From assembly GCF_002196855.1 (NCBI RefSeq), contig NZ_NIPW01000017.1, positions 1 to 59,491 of the forward strand: a stretch of 59,491 nt of DNA, given 5' to 3'. Positions 17,324-29,043 of the stretch are shown piece after piece. Numbering within the stretch: position 1 is the stretch's first letter; every line of letters starts with the position of its first letter. A program made the position numbers and the translations under genes. The notes beneath the pieces are model-generated. The model made no database searches. It saw only the letters and a list, made by a program, of their open reading frames with translations, and was not told the DNA's origin. The DNA is from Haematobacter genomosp. 1. Its GTDB lineage: Bacteria; Pseudomonadota; Alphaproteobacteria; Rhodobacterales; Rhodobacteraceae.

Positions 17324-17905
17324 TCACGTCTTGCGCCGCCCCGCCGCGACGGTCACGCCCGTCCAGGCCGGCGGATCAGAAGCGGGGAAGGATTCGAGCG
17401 AGGCTTCGAGGACCGGATCGAATTCGGCCTCTTCTTGGGACGACAGGTCCACCGTGCCTTTCTGCTCGACTGCGCGCCGGATTGGGTGGTCCGTGCGACC
17501 CCGATCCAGGCGGAACGGTATGCGAAAGGCGTTCGGGGCGTCGGCGCCGTTATAGAGGCGATGCCGCTCCTCTCCCCGCCAGGGGTTAGGCGTGGGGCGG
17601 CGCGGGGCGTCCTCACGCACGATATAGCGCCAGTCCTGCCGCTCGGCGAAGTCCACGGCGCTATCACGGTCGGGGAATTTCAGCCGGATCGGGCGATAGG
17701 GATCGTCGCTGGACGTGTATCCCATCAGCGGCTCGATCTGCGGCGGCCGGGACGGCTCGAACTCGAGGATCCAGTAGTTGGGCCGAGGCGCCGATGTCAT
17801 CGCGGAACGGGCAGGACGGTAGATGATTGCCGTCGGCACGTCCCAGGATGGCAGATCGGTTCCAGGAATTTTCGGCGGGAATGGTGGGCGATTATGGCCG
17901 CGCAT
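17324..17905 (-). CDS. NDUFS4-like (complex I 18-kDa subunit type) protein with acidic C-terminal extension
   Basis: 193 residues. Residues ~25-110 resemble the NDUFS4/ETC complex I accessory domain (AIIYRPARSAMTS, WILEFEP, GYTSSDDPYRPIRLKF, AVDFAERQDWRYIV). A C-terminal segment reads DPVLEASLESFPASDPPAW, a short motif common in small alphaproteobacterial stress-related proteins. ATG 17905 lies one base after the preceding stop and follows GGGAG. Other complex I genes are absent, so a role in complex I here is doubtful; it may stabilise respiration under heat, but this is inference. Confidence 0.7.
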   Translation of the reverse strand: MRGHNRPPFPPKIPGTDLPSWDVPTAIIYRPARSAMTSAPRPNYWILEFEPSRPPQIEPLMGYTSSDDPYRPIRLKFPDRDSAVDFAERQDWRYIVREDAPRRPTPNPWRGEERHRLYNGADAPNAFRIPFRLDRGRTDHPIRRAVEQKGTVDLSSQEEAEFDPVLEASLESFPASDPPAWTGVTVAAGRRKT

Positions 17906-17906
17906 A

Positions 17907-18527
17907 TCAGTTCTCCCGGGTGTCGGTAGATACGAGAAGGTGACGGTCGAGATCGCCGAGTTTTTCCATTCGCCTCGAATTCAGGCGAACGGCGCGTTCG
18001 GTGTTCTGCGAAGGAAAGGCAGCAGCGTGCAGGACGTCCGACCGCATCGCTATCGTGAGATCGGCGACGGCATTCATCACGCCCTCTCCGTCCCCGTCCG
18101 AGAGCGTGCCGTCAGCAAAACCGGACTGCAAGCTCTCCAGTACCTGCTCGAAGCTGGACACGCCCCCTGCACTCGCGACCACAGCCAGCTTGTGGCTGAG
18201 AACACGCAGTTCATCGATCAGCTTCGCATCGTGCCTTGCGGTTTCCACGATCTCTGCGACCTTCTCGATGCAGGCCATGTAAATGTCGCATTGCTGCTGG
18301 AGGATGATGACCCTTCCTTCCTTGCGAAGCTCGAGATCGGTCTGGCGATTGAGAAGCGCCGCGGTCAGAATGATCGTCACGACAGCGCCGAGGAAGATGA
18401 GTGTCATCTCCTGCGCGAAAGGCAGTATGTCTTCGGCAAGATACATCGAACGAAAAACGAAAACGATGCCGATGCCCAAGGCAGCAGCCGCAGCAGCAAA
18501 TGCCAAGTCAGGCAGGCGGCTCGACAT
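17907..18527 (-). CDS. Two-helix membrane protein of unknown function
   Basis: 206 residues. Two N-terminal transmembrane helices (about residues 6-28 and 40-60) are followed by a cytoplasmic helical region (LRKEGRVIILQQQCDIYMA...KVAEIVE) and a charged tail. ATG 18527 has GAGG at proper distance. No family is recognised. It lies between hdeD and the NDUFS4-like gene within the stress island, so it is probably part of the same transcript. Confidence 0.65.
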   Translation of the reverse strand: MSSRLPDLAFAAAAAALGIGIVFVFRSMYLAEDILPFAQEMTLIFLGAVVTIILTAALLNRQTDLELRKEGRVIILQQQCDIYMACIEKVAEIVETARHDAKLIDELRVLSHKLAVVASAGGVSSFEQVLESLQSGFADGTLSDGDGEGVMNAVADLTIAMRSDVLHAAAFPSQNTERAVRLNSRRMEKLGDLDRHLLVSTDTREN

Positions 18528-18736
18528 CAGCACCTCGCATTTTCGGTGTCAAGGGGGCATGCACGGCCTTGCATCGGCGCGCGCCTCTGCGTCCGGGTGC
18601 CGCAGGAAGATCGGCGTCGGACCGCTGCCGAACGGATTGAAGCCGGCGCTAAGGCAACGGTCGAAAATCGTTTCGTCCCATCGGGTGAAGTCGTTCTCGC
18701 CGCCGGCAAGGCGCCGGTCATCTGCCACAGCGCACA

Positions 18737-19384
18737 TCACATCTGCGCCGACCGGGGCTGGCCGGCGATGGTGCCGTCATTCGGGCGATCCGCCTTGCGC
18801 AGCCGCAGCCCGAGGAGGATCATCATCACCCCGAAGATCGCGGCGTAGAAGCCGATCAGCCAGCCGAGCGCGAGGAAGCTTTCGAGCGGGCGCGTCAGCA
18901 GCATCCAGGTCACGACGACACCGAGAACGACCGAGACGAGGCCGCTCAGGATCAGCCAGATCTCGCCCTCGATTTCCTTGCGCAGGCGGATCGCTGCCGC
19001 GATCTCGAGGGCACCCGAGAACACGGACCAGAATGCGATGCTGGCCCAGAGGAATGTCGCAAGCACAAGCGTCGCGACAAAAGGCGAGACAACCACGACG
19101 ACGCCCGTGGCGATGCTAAGAATGCCGCTGAACATCAGCCAGCCCCAGCGTTCGCCCTTGCGGATGTTACGTATCGCGGCGACGAGGCCGAACACGCCGT
19201 CGGCAAAGGCGAACGCGCCGAAGACCAGCGTGAGCGCCAGAAGCGCTTCCGCGGGCATGACGAAGGCTAGCACTGCGATGATCAATGCGAGCACGCCGCG
19301 TAACACGAATGCCCACCAATTCCGGGACAGGCTGCACAGCATGTCCTGCATCTTGTCGGTCGGGTTTTCAGAGGCTGTGGTCAT
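18737..19384 (-). CDS. hdeD: HdeD-family membrane protein (DUF308)
   Basis: 215 residues with six predicted membrane helices in the repeated DUF308 pattern (RGVLALIIAVLAFVMP, FGAFAFADGVFGLVAA, GILSIATGVVVVVSP, LILSGLVSVVLGVV). HdeD proteins protect against acid at high cell density, and an HdeD homolog is a hallmark of transmissible heat-tolerance loci. ATG 19384 overlaps the upstream sigma-like gene by 17 bases. About 200 bases separate it from the next gene; no convincing gene was seen there. Confidence 0.9.
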   Translation of the reverse strand: MTTASENPTDKMQDMLCSLSRNWWAFVLRGVLALIIAVLAFVMPAEALLALTLVFGAFAFADGVFGLVAAIRNIRKGERWGWLMFSGILSIATGVVVVVSPFVATLVLATFLWASIAFWSVFSGALEIAAAIRLRKEIEGEIWLILSGLVSVVLGVVVTWMLLTRPLESFLALGWLIGFYAAIFGVMMILLGLRLRKADRPNDGTIAGQPRSAQM

Positions 19385-20552
19385 TGGTCGATCTCCTATT
19401 CAGTTCGTGTCTGGTGTCGGAGCCGGCGTCCTCGCCGGTTAGGGCGGCGGCCACGCGGCGGCGATCCTCGATCGGCTGAGGTAGACGCTGCGTGTGAGCG
19501 ATTTCCCGTTCGATGGAAGCGCGGCCTGATGGATCTCTGACCAACCCGGTTTCGGCAAGCCTCGCGCGTAGTGTCACGCCCGCATTTTCTGCGATCTCGG
19601 CGACCTCTGTCTCGGTCAGGCCGAAAAGGTCTGCCGTCTCCGCGATCGTAGCGTTGTCGAGGTGGAGCCGATAGAGAACGCGGCGTTCGACCGACGGAAG
19701 ATCGGCGATTGCCCGGTGCAGCACCATGGCGATCTTATGCCGATCCGCTTGGCTCTCGGGGTCTGTGCCGCCGTCGTCGGCGAGGAGGTCCTCCAGCATC
19801 AGCACTTCGTCGGGCTGGTAGAACTCGAACATCGCCTGATCCGCCTCGGTCGGATCCTCCGCCGGGGCCTCGGGTTCCGCCTCGATGGAGGCGGCATCCT
19901 CAGGCACGGCGCGGCGGGCGGCGCGGGATTCTTCCTCGATGGTCTCAAAAGCCAGCCGTTTCAGCCAGTCGCCGACGGAAAACTCCGAAGGCCGATCCTC
20001 GAAGCGGGCCAGCCCCTTGAGGATCGTCGCATCGACGATATCGCCAACGCTCAGGTAGCCAGCCGGCACAGACCCGCTACACTCGAGATAGGTCAACTCG
20101 CGCCTGACGGTATCGTAGACCGTATCGAGATGATCCTCGATCAGGTCGAAGAAGAGTTGGCGCCGGTCCGCTTCCGCCGCATCCCGCGCGGGCGGCAGCG
20201 GGGCGCCGATCCGGCGCCGGCGGGCGGGACGCTTGTATTCAGGCTCGTGCTTGAGGCGCGCCACATGCCGATCGACCTGGTGGCGCAGGTCGGCAAAGGC
20301 CTTGCGCAGGACAGGCTCGATCTCGAATCCCTCTTCCCGCGCCGCGATCACGCCCGACGGCAGTTGCAGGCGCAGGCTGACTTTGATGCGCTTCTTGCCC
20401 CTCGTCTGCGAGGCAACGACTTCGAGCCGGACCAGATCCTCGCGAAAGCGCGCAAGGTGCGGTTCAAGTTGCCGCACTTCTTCCTCGATGACCTCAGGCG
20501 CGCGCTGTTGGCCGTGCCGGTCGAGATTGCGGAATGATCTAATGACGTTCAT
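19368..20552 (-). CDS. HPF/RaiA-like domain fused to a sigma-70-like factor
   Basis: 394 residues. The first ~100 resemble ribosome hibernation factors (beta-alpha S30AE fold; VSLRLQLPSGVIAARE and ALRKAFADLRHQVDRH-like helix). Residues ~130-220 look like sigma region 2 (LFFDLIEDHLDTVYDTVRRELTY...FSVGDWLKRLAFETIEEE). After an acidic linker comes a region 4-like HTH (LPSVERRVLYRLHLDNATIAETADLFGLTETEVAEI). ATG 20552 follows AGGAAGG. It lies between clpK and hdeD. It may couple ribosome state to transcription of the island; this combination is not a standard characterised regulator. Confidence 0.75.
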   Translation of the reverse strand: MNVIRSFRNLDRHGQQRAPEVIEEEVRQLEPHLARFREDLVRLEVVASQTRGKKRIKVSLRLQLPSGVIAAREEGFEIEPVLRKAFADLRHQVDRHVARLKHEPEYKRPARRRRIGAPLPPARDAAEADRRQLFFDLIEDHLDTVYDTVRRELTYLECSGSVPAGYLSVGDIVDATILKGLARFEDRPSEFSVGDWLKRLAFETIEEESRAARRAVPEDAASIEAEPEAPAEDPTEADQAMFEFYQPDEVLMLEDLLADDGGTDPESQADRHKIAMVLHRAIADLPSVERRVLYRLHLDNATIAETADLFGLTETEVAEIAENAGVTLRARLAETGLVRDPSGRASIEREIAHTQRLPQPIEDRRRVAAALTGEDAGSDTRHELNRRSTNDHSL

Positions 20553-20629
20553 GCCGTGGACCTTCCTATAACTCTCCGAAGAGATGGCCCGGCGCGACCG
20601 ATATCGCGCCGGGCCAGTCATTTGCGCTG

Positions 20630-23524
<2,895 letters not shown>

Positions 23525-23588
23525 TCGTCTTCTCCGTTTTCATTATCCAGTCAGGGTTGTTCGCCGATCATCTGCGCCAGTGACAGTG

Positions 23589-25421
23589 TCACGCAGCGAC
23601 CGCTTCCGTTCTTTTCACCTTGGACGCAATTGCCACCAGATCGGGCTCGTCCAGTGTCTCTCGTTGCAGGAGATCTTGCGCCGATTGCTCGAGAAGATCC
23701 AGATTGGTTTCAAGAAGGGTGAGGGTGCGCTTGAAGACGCCATCCACGATGTCGCGCACCTTTAGGTCCATTCGCTCGGCCGTGGCCTCGCTGTAGCGGC
23801 GGTTGAGCCAGGACGCCTGATCGCCGGTGCCGAGAAAGCCGGGCCGATCGGTGTCATAGCTGACATGCCCGAGGTCTTCGTCCATCCCGTAACGCGCGAC
23901 CATGGCGCGGGCGATATCGGTCGCCTTGACCAGATCGTCCGCCGCCCCAGTCGAGACATGATCGTAGATGATCTTCTCTGCCGCGCGCCCGCCAAGCAGG
24001 ACTGCGATCTTGTTTTCGAGTTCCTCCCGCGTCATCAGGAAGCGGTCCTCGGTCGGGCGCTGGATGGTGTAGCCGAGCGCGCCAATCCCGCGCGGTATGA
24101 TCGAGACCTTGTGCACCGGGTCCACCCCCGGCAGAGCCATCGCGACCAGCGCGTGCCCCATCTCGTGGTGCGCCACGATCTCGCGTTCGCGCGGATTGAG
24201 CACGCGGTTCTTCTTTTCCAACCCGGCGATGATGCGTTCCACCGCATTGTTGAAGTCGTCCATCGTCACCGCATCAGCCTTGCGGCGCGTGGCGAGCAAT
24301 GCTGCCTCGTTGACGAGATTGGCAAGATCCGCGCCGGAAAAGCCGGGAGTAAGCGCTGCGACCTTCTCGGAATCGACGTCTGGGGCGAGCTTCACCTTTT
24401 TCATGTGAACGCCGAGAATCTGCACACGTCCCTTCTTATCCGGCCGATCCACCAGCACCTGCCGGTCGAAGCGTCCCGCACGCAGCAGCGCGGGGTCGAG
24501 GATCTCTGGTCGGTTGGTGGCGGCCAGGAGCACGATGCCAACCGAAGGGTCGAAGCCGTCGAGCTCGGTCAGAAGCTGGTTCAGCGTCTGCTCACGCTCA
24601 TCGTGGCCGCCAGCGATCTGGCCGGAGGAGCGCGCCCGCCCGAGAGCGTCGAGTTCGTCGATGAAGATGATCGCCGGCGCGGATTTCCGAGCCTGCTCGA
24701 AGAGGTCGCGCACCCGCGCGGCACCGACGCCCACGAACATCTCGACGAACTCGGAGCCCGAGATCGAAAAGAAGGTCACGCCGGCCTCGCCTGCCACTGC
24801 GCGCGCTAGAAGCGTCTTGCCGGTGCCCGGCGGCCCAACGAGCAATATGCCTTTGGGGATATGTGCGCCCAGCTTTCCGTATTCGGCGGGGTTCCTGAGG
24901 AACTCTACGACCTCCTCGAGCTCGGCCTTGGCCTCGTCCACACCGGCCACGTCGGCGAAGCTGACGCCGGTTTCTTTTTCCATGTAAACCTTGGCCTTGC
25001 TGCGGCCGACCTGCATGAACCCGCCGAAACCCTGTTTGTCGGCGAACTTACGGAACAGCAGCATCCAGATTCCGAAGAAGACAAGCGCTGGCGCCACCCA
25101 GGAAATCAGCGTGCCGAGAAAGGTGTTCTGAGGAACGCCCGTGATCTCGACGCCGGAGCGGTCGATCCGCTGCAGGATCGCGGGATCCACGACCGTGGTG
25201 ACGAACTGGCTCTTGCCGTCGACGGGGTCGGTGAAGGTGCCGGTGATGGTGTCCGCGCCGACCGCAACGGAGGCGACCCTGCCATCCTCGAGATAGCTCT
25301 CGAACTGGCTGTAGCTGATCGGTGCGACGGATTGCCAGCCGGCGATCAGGTTCTGGATGAAAAGCACGGCTATGAAAGCCACCACCCAGTACCAGATGTT
25401 ATATTCGGTCTTCCTTTCCAT
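23589..25421 (-). CDS. ftsH: FtsH membrane AAA protease
   Basis: 610 residues. Two N-terminal membrane helices flank a periplasmic domain (residues ~25-110), followed by AAA ATPase (GPPGTGKT near 195; second region of homology) and zinc protease HEMGH near 419. Degrades damaged membrane proteins and unstable regulators. ATG 25421 follows AAAGGGAC, 15 bases after the marR stop. It is an accessory copy carried on the heat-tolerance island and is shorter at the C-terminus than many chromosomal FtsH proteins. Confidence 0.96.
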   Translation of the reverse strand: MERKTEYNIWYWVVAFIAVLFIQNLIAGWQSVAPISYSQFESYLEDGRVASVAVGADTITGTFTDPVDGKSQFVTTVVDPAILQRIDRSGVEITGVPQNTFLGTLISWVAPALVFFGIWMLLFRKFADKQGFGGFMQVGRSKAKVYMEKETGVSFADVAGVDEAKAELEEVVEFLRNPAEYGKLGAHIPKGILLVGPPGTGKTLLARAVAGEAGVTFFSISGSEFVEMFVGVGAARVRDLFEQARKSAPAIIFIDELDALGRARSSGQIAGGHDEREQTLNQLLTELDGFDPSVGIVLLAATNRPEILDPALLRAGRFDRQVLVDRPDKKGRVQILGVHMKKVKLAPDVDSEKVAALTPGFSGADLANLVNEAALLATRRKADAVTMDDFNNAVERIIAGLEKKNRVLNPREREIVAHHEMGHALVAMALPGVDPVHKVSIIPRGIGALGYTIQRPTEDRFLMTREELENKIAVLLGGRAAEKIIYDHVSTGAADDLVKATDIARAMVARYGMDEDLGHVSYDTDRPGFLGTGDQASWLNRRYSEATAERMDLKVRDIVDGVFKRTLTLLETNLDLLEQSAQDLLQRETLDEPDLVAIASKVKRTEAVAA

Positions 25422-25435
25422 GCCGCTTGTCCCTT

Positions 25436-25867
25436 TCACTGGCGCCCGAGCCGCGCCCTGATCCGCTCGAGCAGCGCCAGCAGGATGCGCCTTTCGTCTG
25501 CCGACAAATCCTGCAGGATTTCATGTTCGAGCGCCGATTGCCGCGGCGCGAGTTCCTCCAGCATCGCCCGGGCCTTCGACGTTGCGGCGACGATCTGCGA
25601 CCGCCTGTCGTCGAGCGAGGGCGACCGCTCGACCCAGCCGCCCCGGACCATGCGATCGACGAGCTGGCCCGCAGTGGCCGGGCCGACCTCAAGTCGGTCG
25701 GCCAGATCGCCGATGGTCAGCCCGGGCGCATCCTCGACATGCGCCGCCGCCATCCAGGACAGGCGGGTCAAGCCGCTGTCGCGGATGTCTTGGTCGATCC
25801 GCTGCTGGATGAGCTGCGCGACCCGGTGGATCGTCGTCCCGATCAGCGCGATGTCCGAAGAGATCAT
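25436..25867 (-). CDS. MarR-family regulator at the head of the ftsH-clpK operon
   Basis: 143 residues with a winged HTH (LTIGDLADRLEVGPATAGQLVDRMVRGGWVER) and the wing signature DDRRSQIV. MarR proteins are dimeric repressors released by ligands or oxidants. ATG 25867 has GGAGGAAGG. It is divergent from the hsp20 genes; the ~200-base gap contains an imperfect inverted repeat that could be its operator. Likely autoregulator and possible repressor of the whole island. Confidence 0.88.
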   Translation of the reverse strand: MISSDIALIGTTIHRVAQLIQQRIDQDIRDSGLTRLSWMAAAHVEDAPGLTIGDLADRLEVGPATAGQLVDRMVRGGWVERSPSLDDRRSQIVAATSKARAMLEELAPRQSALEHEILQDLSADERRILLALLERIRARLGRQ

Positions 25868-25927
25868 AGGTATCCTTCCTCCGGTTGCATGAGACACAGG
25901 ATAGACCGCACTCCATCCGAAGTGCAA

Positions 25928-25950
25928 TGCTCGCATCATATATGCTTGCA
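25928..25950. promoter_or_regulatory. Imperfect inverted repeat in the marR-hsp20 gap (candidate MarR operator)
   Basis: TGCTCGCATCATATATGCTTGCA is an imperfect 23-base dyad, AT-rich in its centre and 61 bases from the marR start. A -10-like CATAAT overlaps its right end. Binding by the adjacent MarR protein is inferred. Confidence 0.45.
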
Positions 25951-25970
25951 TAATAAATGGAACCGCTTAT

Positions 25971-25997
25971 CTTGATGAGCGGTCTCCGAACCCACAT
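25971..25997 (+). promoter_or_regulatory. Sigma-32-like heat-shock promoter for the hsp20 operon
   Basis: CTTGAT (25971-25976), 14 bases and CCCACAT (25991-25997) match the RpoH pattern CTTGAA-N13-17-CCCCATNT with few changes. It lies about 70 bases before the first hsp20 start. Confidence 0.55.
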
Positions 25998-26069
25998 CCG
26001 GCCGGCACCGTTGCCCGGTCCCTCCATGCCGATGGTTCGGGGGCATCGATCAGCAACAGGAGGCCAGTA

Positions 26070-26495
26070 ATGCTCTACCCGACATATCTGCGCCGCAGCG
26101 ATCCCTTTGCGCTGATGCGCTCCATGATGCGCGATCTCGACCGCGGTTTCTGGCCGCCGGCCCGCGCGGCGTTCCCGGCGGTGAATGTCTGGCAAGGCCC
26201 TGAGGCCGTTGCCATCGCCGCTGAACTTCCCGGCATCGAACCGGGCGACATTGAGATTTCGGTTAAGGACAACGTCCTGACGCTTTCGGGCGAACGCAAG
26301 GTGCCAGAGGTTCCCGACGGTGCGCGCTGGCACCGCAACGAACGCGGTTTCGGCAGGTTTTCCCGCACTATCCGCCTGCCGTTCGCGGCCTCGGATGACA
26401 AGGTCGAGGCGAGGATGACAAACGGCGTATTGCGGATCGTCATCTCCCGGCCCGAGGAAGAAAAGCCGAAGAAAATCGAGATCAAGGCAGCCTGA
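26070..26495 (+). CDS. Hsp20 small heat-shock protein 1
   Basis: 141 residues with a complete alpha-crystallin domain (~35-125): PAVNVWQGPEAVAIAAELPG at the start, then NVLTLSGER, and a C-terminal NGVLRIVI followed by the IEIKA anchor (I-x-I). ATP-independent holdase that keeps unfolding proteins soluble for ClpK or DnaK. ATG 26070 has ACAGGAGG. First gene of a rightward operon of three hsp20 genes, psiE and htpX. Confidence 0.93.
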   Translation: MLYPTYLRRSDPFALMRSMMRDLDRGFWPPARAAFPAVNVWQGPEAVAIAAELPGIEPGDIEISVKDNVLTLSGERKVPEVPDGARWHRNERGFGRFSRTIRLPFAASDDKVEARMTNGVLRIVISRPEEEKPKKIEIKAA

Positions 26496-26509
26496 GAAAA
26501 GCTGGAACG

Positions 26510-26908
26510 ATGAGCACCAACATCACGCAAGCCGCCGAAAAGACGCCGACCGATTCGCCCGAGACCACCGGCAGCGGACGCATCTACCGCCCGTTGACCG
26601 ATATCGTCGAGACCGATCAGGGTGTCTCCATGATGCTTGGAATGCCTGGGGTCGCCGCCGATGCGGTCGAAATCACGCTCGAAAATCGTGTGTTGACGAT
26701 CCGCGGCAAGGTTGACCCGGTGCGGCCGGAAAACCTCGAACTTGCCTATGCCGAATATGGCGAGGGCGATTTCGAGCGTGCCTTCACGCTTTCCGAGGAC
26801 TTCGACCTCGATAGGATCGAAGCCGAGATGCGTGGAGGTGTCCTCACCCTGACGCTCCCCCGAGCCCCTGAAGCGCAGCCGAAAAAGATCGCCGTCAGGG
26901 GCGCCTGA
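26510..26908 (+). CDS. Hsp20 small heat-shock protein 2 (divergent)
   Basis: 132 residues. The alpha-crystallin domain starts near residue 30 (PLTDIVETDQGVSMMLGMPG) and ends GGVLTLTLPR with a short KKIAVRG tail. The C-terminal I-x-I is IAV, and the middle (YAEYGEGDFERAFTLSED) differs from typical sHsps, so it may form hetero-oligomers with its neighbours. Start 14 bases after the previous stop; weak Shine-Dalgarno. Confidence 0.9.
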   Translation: MSTNITQAAEKTPTDSPETTGSGRIYRPLTDIVETDQGVSMMLGMPGVAADAVEITLENRVLTIRGKVDPVRPENLELAYAEYGEGDFERAFTLSEDFDLDRIEAEMRGGVLTLTLPRAPEAQPKKIAVRGA

Positions 26909-26928
26909 AAACCGAAGGAGACCATATC

Positions 26929-27420
26929 ATGCAGATCAAAGACCTCATTCCCTGGGCGCGCAAGGACGGCGCGCCAGATGCCAAGAGCAGCGAAGACAAC
27001 CCGATCGCGACACTCCAGCACGAAATGAACCATGTGTTCGAGAACTTCTGGAACCGTGTCGGTCATTTCGAATGGCCCTTTGGCAGCGGCGAAGCGAAAT
27101 CCGACGTGGTCGAGACCGACAAGGCGATCGAAGTATCGATCGAGCTGCCGGGCATGGAGATGAAGGACATCGAGGTGACGGTCAACGATGACATGTTGAC
27201 TGTGAAGGGGGAGAAGAAGATCGAGCGCCAGGAGGAGAAAAAGGGGTATTACCTGTCCGAGCGCAGCTACGGCGCGATCTACCGGACAATTCCGCTCCCT
27301 CCCGGTGTGGATGGCGAAAAGGCGCAGGCATCCTTCAAAAACGGGGTTCTGACGATCAAGCTGCCCCAGACTCCCGAGGCGCAGGCGAAGGTCAAGCGCA
27401 TCGAGGTCAAGAACGGCTGA
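26929..27420 (+). CDS. Hsp20 small heat-shock protein 3
   Basis: 163 residues. Longer N-terminal arm (MQIKDLIPWARKDG...NHVFENFWNRVGHFEWPF) and a canonical alpha-crystallin domain with ELPGMEMKDIEVTVNDDMLTV-type strands, SYGAIYRTIPLPPGV and NGVLTIKLP. This is the class most like the sHsp20 of heat-tolerance islands. ATG 26929 follows GAAGGAGA. The three paralogs are quite different in sequence, so they are unlikely to be a recent tandem duplication. Confidence 0.93.
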   Translation: MQIKDLIPWARKDGAPDAKSSEDNPIATLQHEMNHVFENFWNRVGHFEWPFGSGEAKSDVVETDKAIEVSIELPGMEMKDIEVTVNDDMLTVKGEKKIERQEEKKGYYLSERSYGAIYRTIPLPPGVDGEKAQASFKNGVLTIKLPQTPEAQAKVKRIEVKNG

Positions 27421-27535
27421 TTTGCCACATTGGGTGTCGCCGGTTTGCGGCGTCCCCTCCGCTCCGTGCGATATCGCACCGTCTGGAGAAGCCCCGGGGA
27501 GCTTGTCTCTCCGAGGCGGCCTTCGAGAGGCAATC

Positions 27536-28015
27536 ATGAAAGACTTGCAACGATCCGGGCTGACCCGTGAACAATGGTCGGCGATGACGCTCTACGAGAA
27601 GTTCGAGCAAGTTGTCATCTTCGTCCTCAGCGTCATCATTGCGGCGATCGTCGTGGCGTCGGTCTGGGCGCTGATGCGCGAAGTCGTGAACCGCTTGCTT
27701 CTGGGGGCATTCGACACTCTCGACTACGCCACCTTCCAGGTGGTGTTCGGCATGATCTTCACCGTGGTGATCGCGCTCGAGTTCAAGCGCTCCCTTCTTG
27801 TTGCGACCGAACGCAGCTTCGGGATCCTCCAGGTCCGCACGATCGTGCTGATCGCGCTGCTGGCCATCGCGCGCAAATTCATCATCCTGGACGTCGGCGA
27901 GACGGAATCATCCAAGATTGCCGCACTCGCGGGCGCGGCGCTTGCGCTCGGGGTTGTCCATTGGCTGGTGCGCGATCAGGACCGGCGCGAAGTCCGGGAC
28001 CGTGAGGAGCCATGA
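27536..28015 (+). CDS. psiE: PsiE-family membrane protein
   Basis: 159 residues with four predicted helices and the PsiE pattern (YEKFEQVVIFVLSVIIAAIV, FQVVFGMIFTVVIALEFK, RTIVLIALLAIARKFIILD). Function is not established; psiE-like genes are regular members of heat-tolerance loci. ATG 27536 has GAGAGG. Its stop overlaps the htpX start (ATGA), so the two are coupled. Confidence 0.88.
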   Translation: MKDLQRSGLTREQWSAMTLYEKFEQVVIFVLSVIIAAIVVASVWALMREVVNRLLLGAFDTLDYATFQVVFGMIFTVVIALEFKRSLLVATERSFGILQVRTIVLIALLAIARKFIILDVGETESSKIAALAGAALALGVVHWLVRDQDRREVRDREEP

Positions 28016-28956
28016 CAGGGGTCTCTGCCCGCCATCGCTTGCTCAATCTGGCGCAGTCGGCGCTGCTTCTGGGGCTCATGGCGGCAATCGCCTGGGTGTC
28101 GGTCACTGCGATCCTCGGGCCAGAAACGGGGGCGATGGTGGCCCTCGGCATGGTCGCGGGCCTCATCCTGGCGCCCGCTCTGCCCCGCCGCATGATCCTG
28201 TCCGGCTATCAGGCGCAGCGGCTGACAGGGCGCGATGCTCCCGGGCTCGTCGGTGCGCTGGCCGAGCTCGCCCGCCGCGCCGGTCTGCCACGCGCCCCGG
28301 CGCTCTATCGTGTGCCGAGCTCGCTGCCAAATGCCTTCGCCATGGGCACGCCCGAGGACAGCTCGATCTGCGTTACCGACGGGCTGCTCGAGCTGCTCGA
28401 CGGACGTGAACTCGCCGGGGTGCTGGCCCACGAGATCGGCCACATCGCCAATCGCGACCTGTGGGTCATGGGTGTAGCCGACATGATGTCGCGCCTCGTT
28501 TCGCTGGCAAGCTGGCTCGGACAGTTGCTTCTACTCCTCAACCTGCCTCTGGTCCTGGCAGGCATGGTCCATGTGCCTTGGCATGTCGTGATTCTCCTTG
28601 TCTTCGCACCCACCCTCATGGCGCTGGTCCAACTCGGCCTTTCGCGGACGCGCGAGTACGACGCCGACCGCGCCGCCGCAGAGCTGGCCGGCGATCCGGA
28701 GGGGCTCGTGCGCGCGCTCGTCAAGCTCGATCGCCGGGTCGGTCGGTTCTGGGAGGAGATCCTTCTGCCCGGCCGCCGCATTCCGGAGCCCTCGTTGCTC
28801 AGGACGCATCCCCCGACCGAAAGCCGCATCCGCCGCCTCCGGGACCTGGTCACGGGTCGCACGACCCCGATCCCCCCCCTTGTCGGCTACCCGACCGCAA
28901 GGATACCGCTGGGAGGGACACCACCTCGGTTCCATCGCCTTGGGCTCTACTGGTAG
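28012..28956 (+). CDS. htpX: HtpX-like M48 membrane metalloprotease
   Basis: 314 residues. Two N-terminal helices, zinc site HEIGH near residue 143 with the third ligand in REYDAD, and two further hydrophobic segments between them. HtpX-type proteases remove damaged membrane proteins with FtsH, which is also encoded here. The C-terminal tail contains HPPTESRIRRLRDL, the M48 H-P-x-x-x-x-R motif. Last intact gene of the island on this side; downstream begins a truncated helicase. Confidence 0.92.
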   Translation: MTGVSARHRLLNLAQSALLLGLMAAIAWVSVTAILGPETGAMVALGMVAGLILAPALPRRMILSGYQAQRLTGRDAPGLVGALAELARRAGLPRAPALYRVPSSLPNAFAMGTPEDSSICVTDGLLELLDGRELAGVLAHEIGHIANRDLWVMGVADMMSRLVSLASWLGQLLLLLNLPLVLAGMVHVPWHVVILLVFAPTLMALVQLGLSRTREYDADRAAAELAGDPEGLVRALVKLDRRVGRFWEEILLPGRRIPEPSLLRTHPPTESRIRRLRDLVTGRTTPIPPLVGYPTARIPLGGTPPRFHRLGLYW

Positions 28957-29043
28957 GCCTGCAGGGAAGCTGGATCGCCCAGGAGAACGGCGACCTGTCA
29001 GAAGGCAGGTCTTCCAGAGAAGGTTGGATATCAGGCCCATCCA

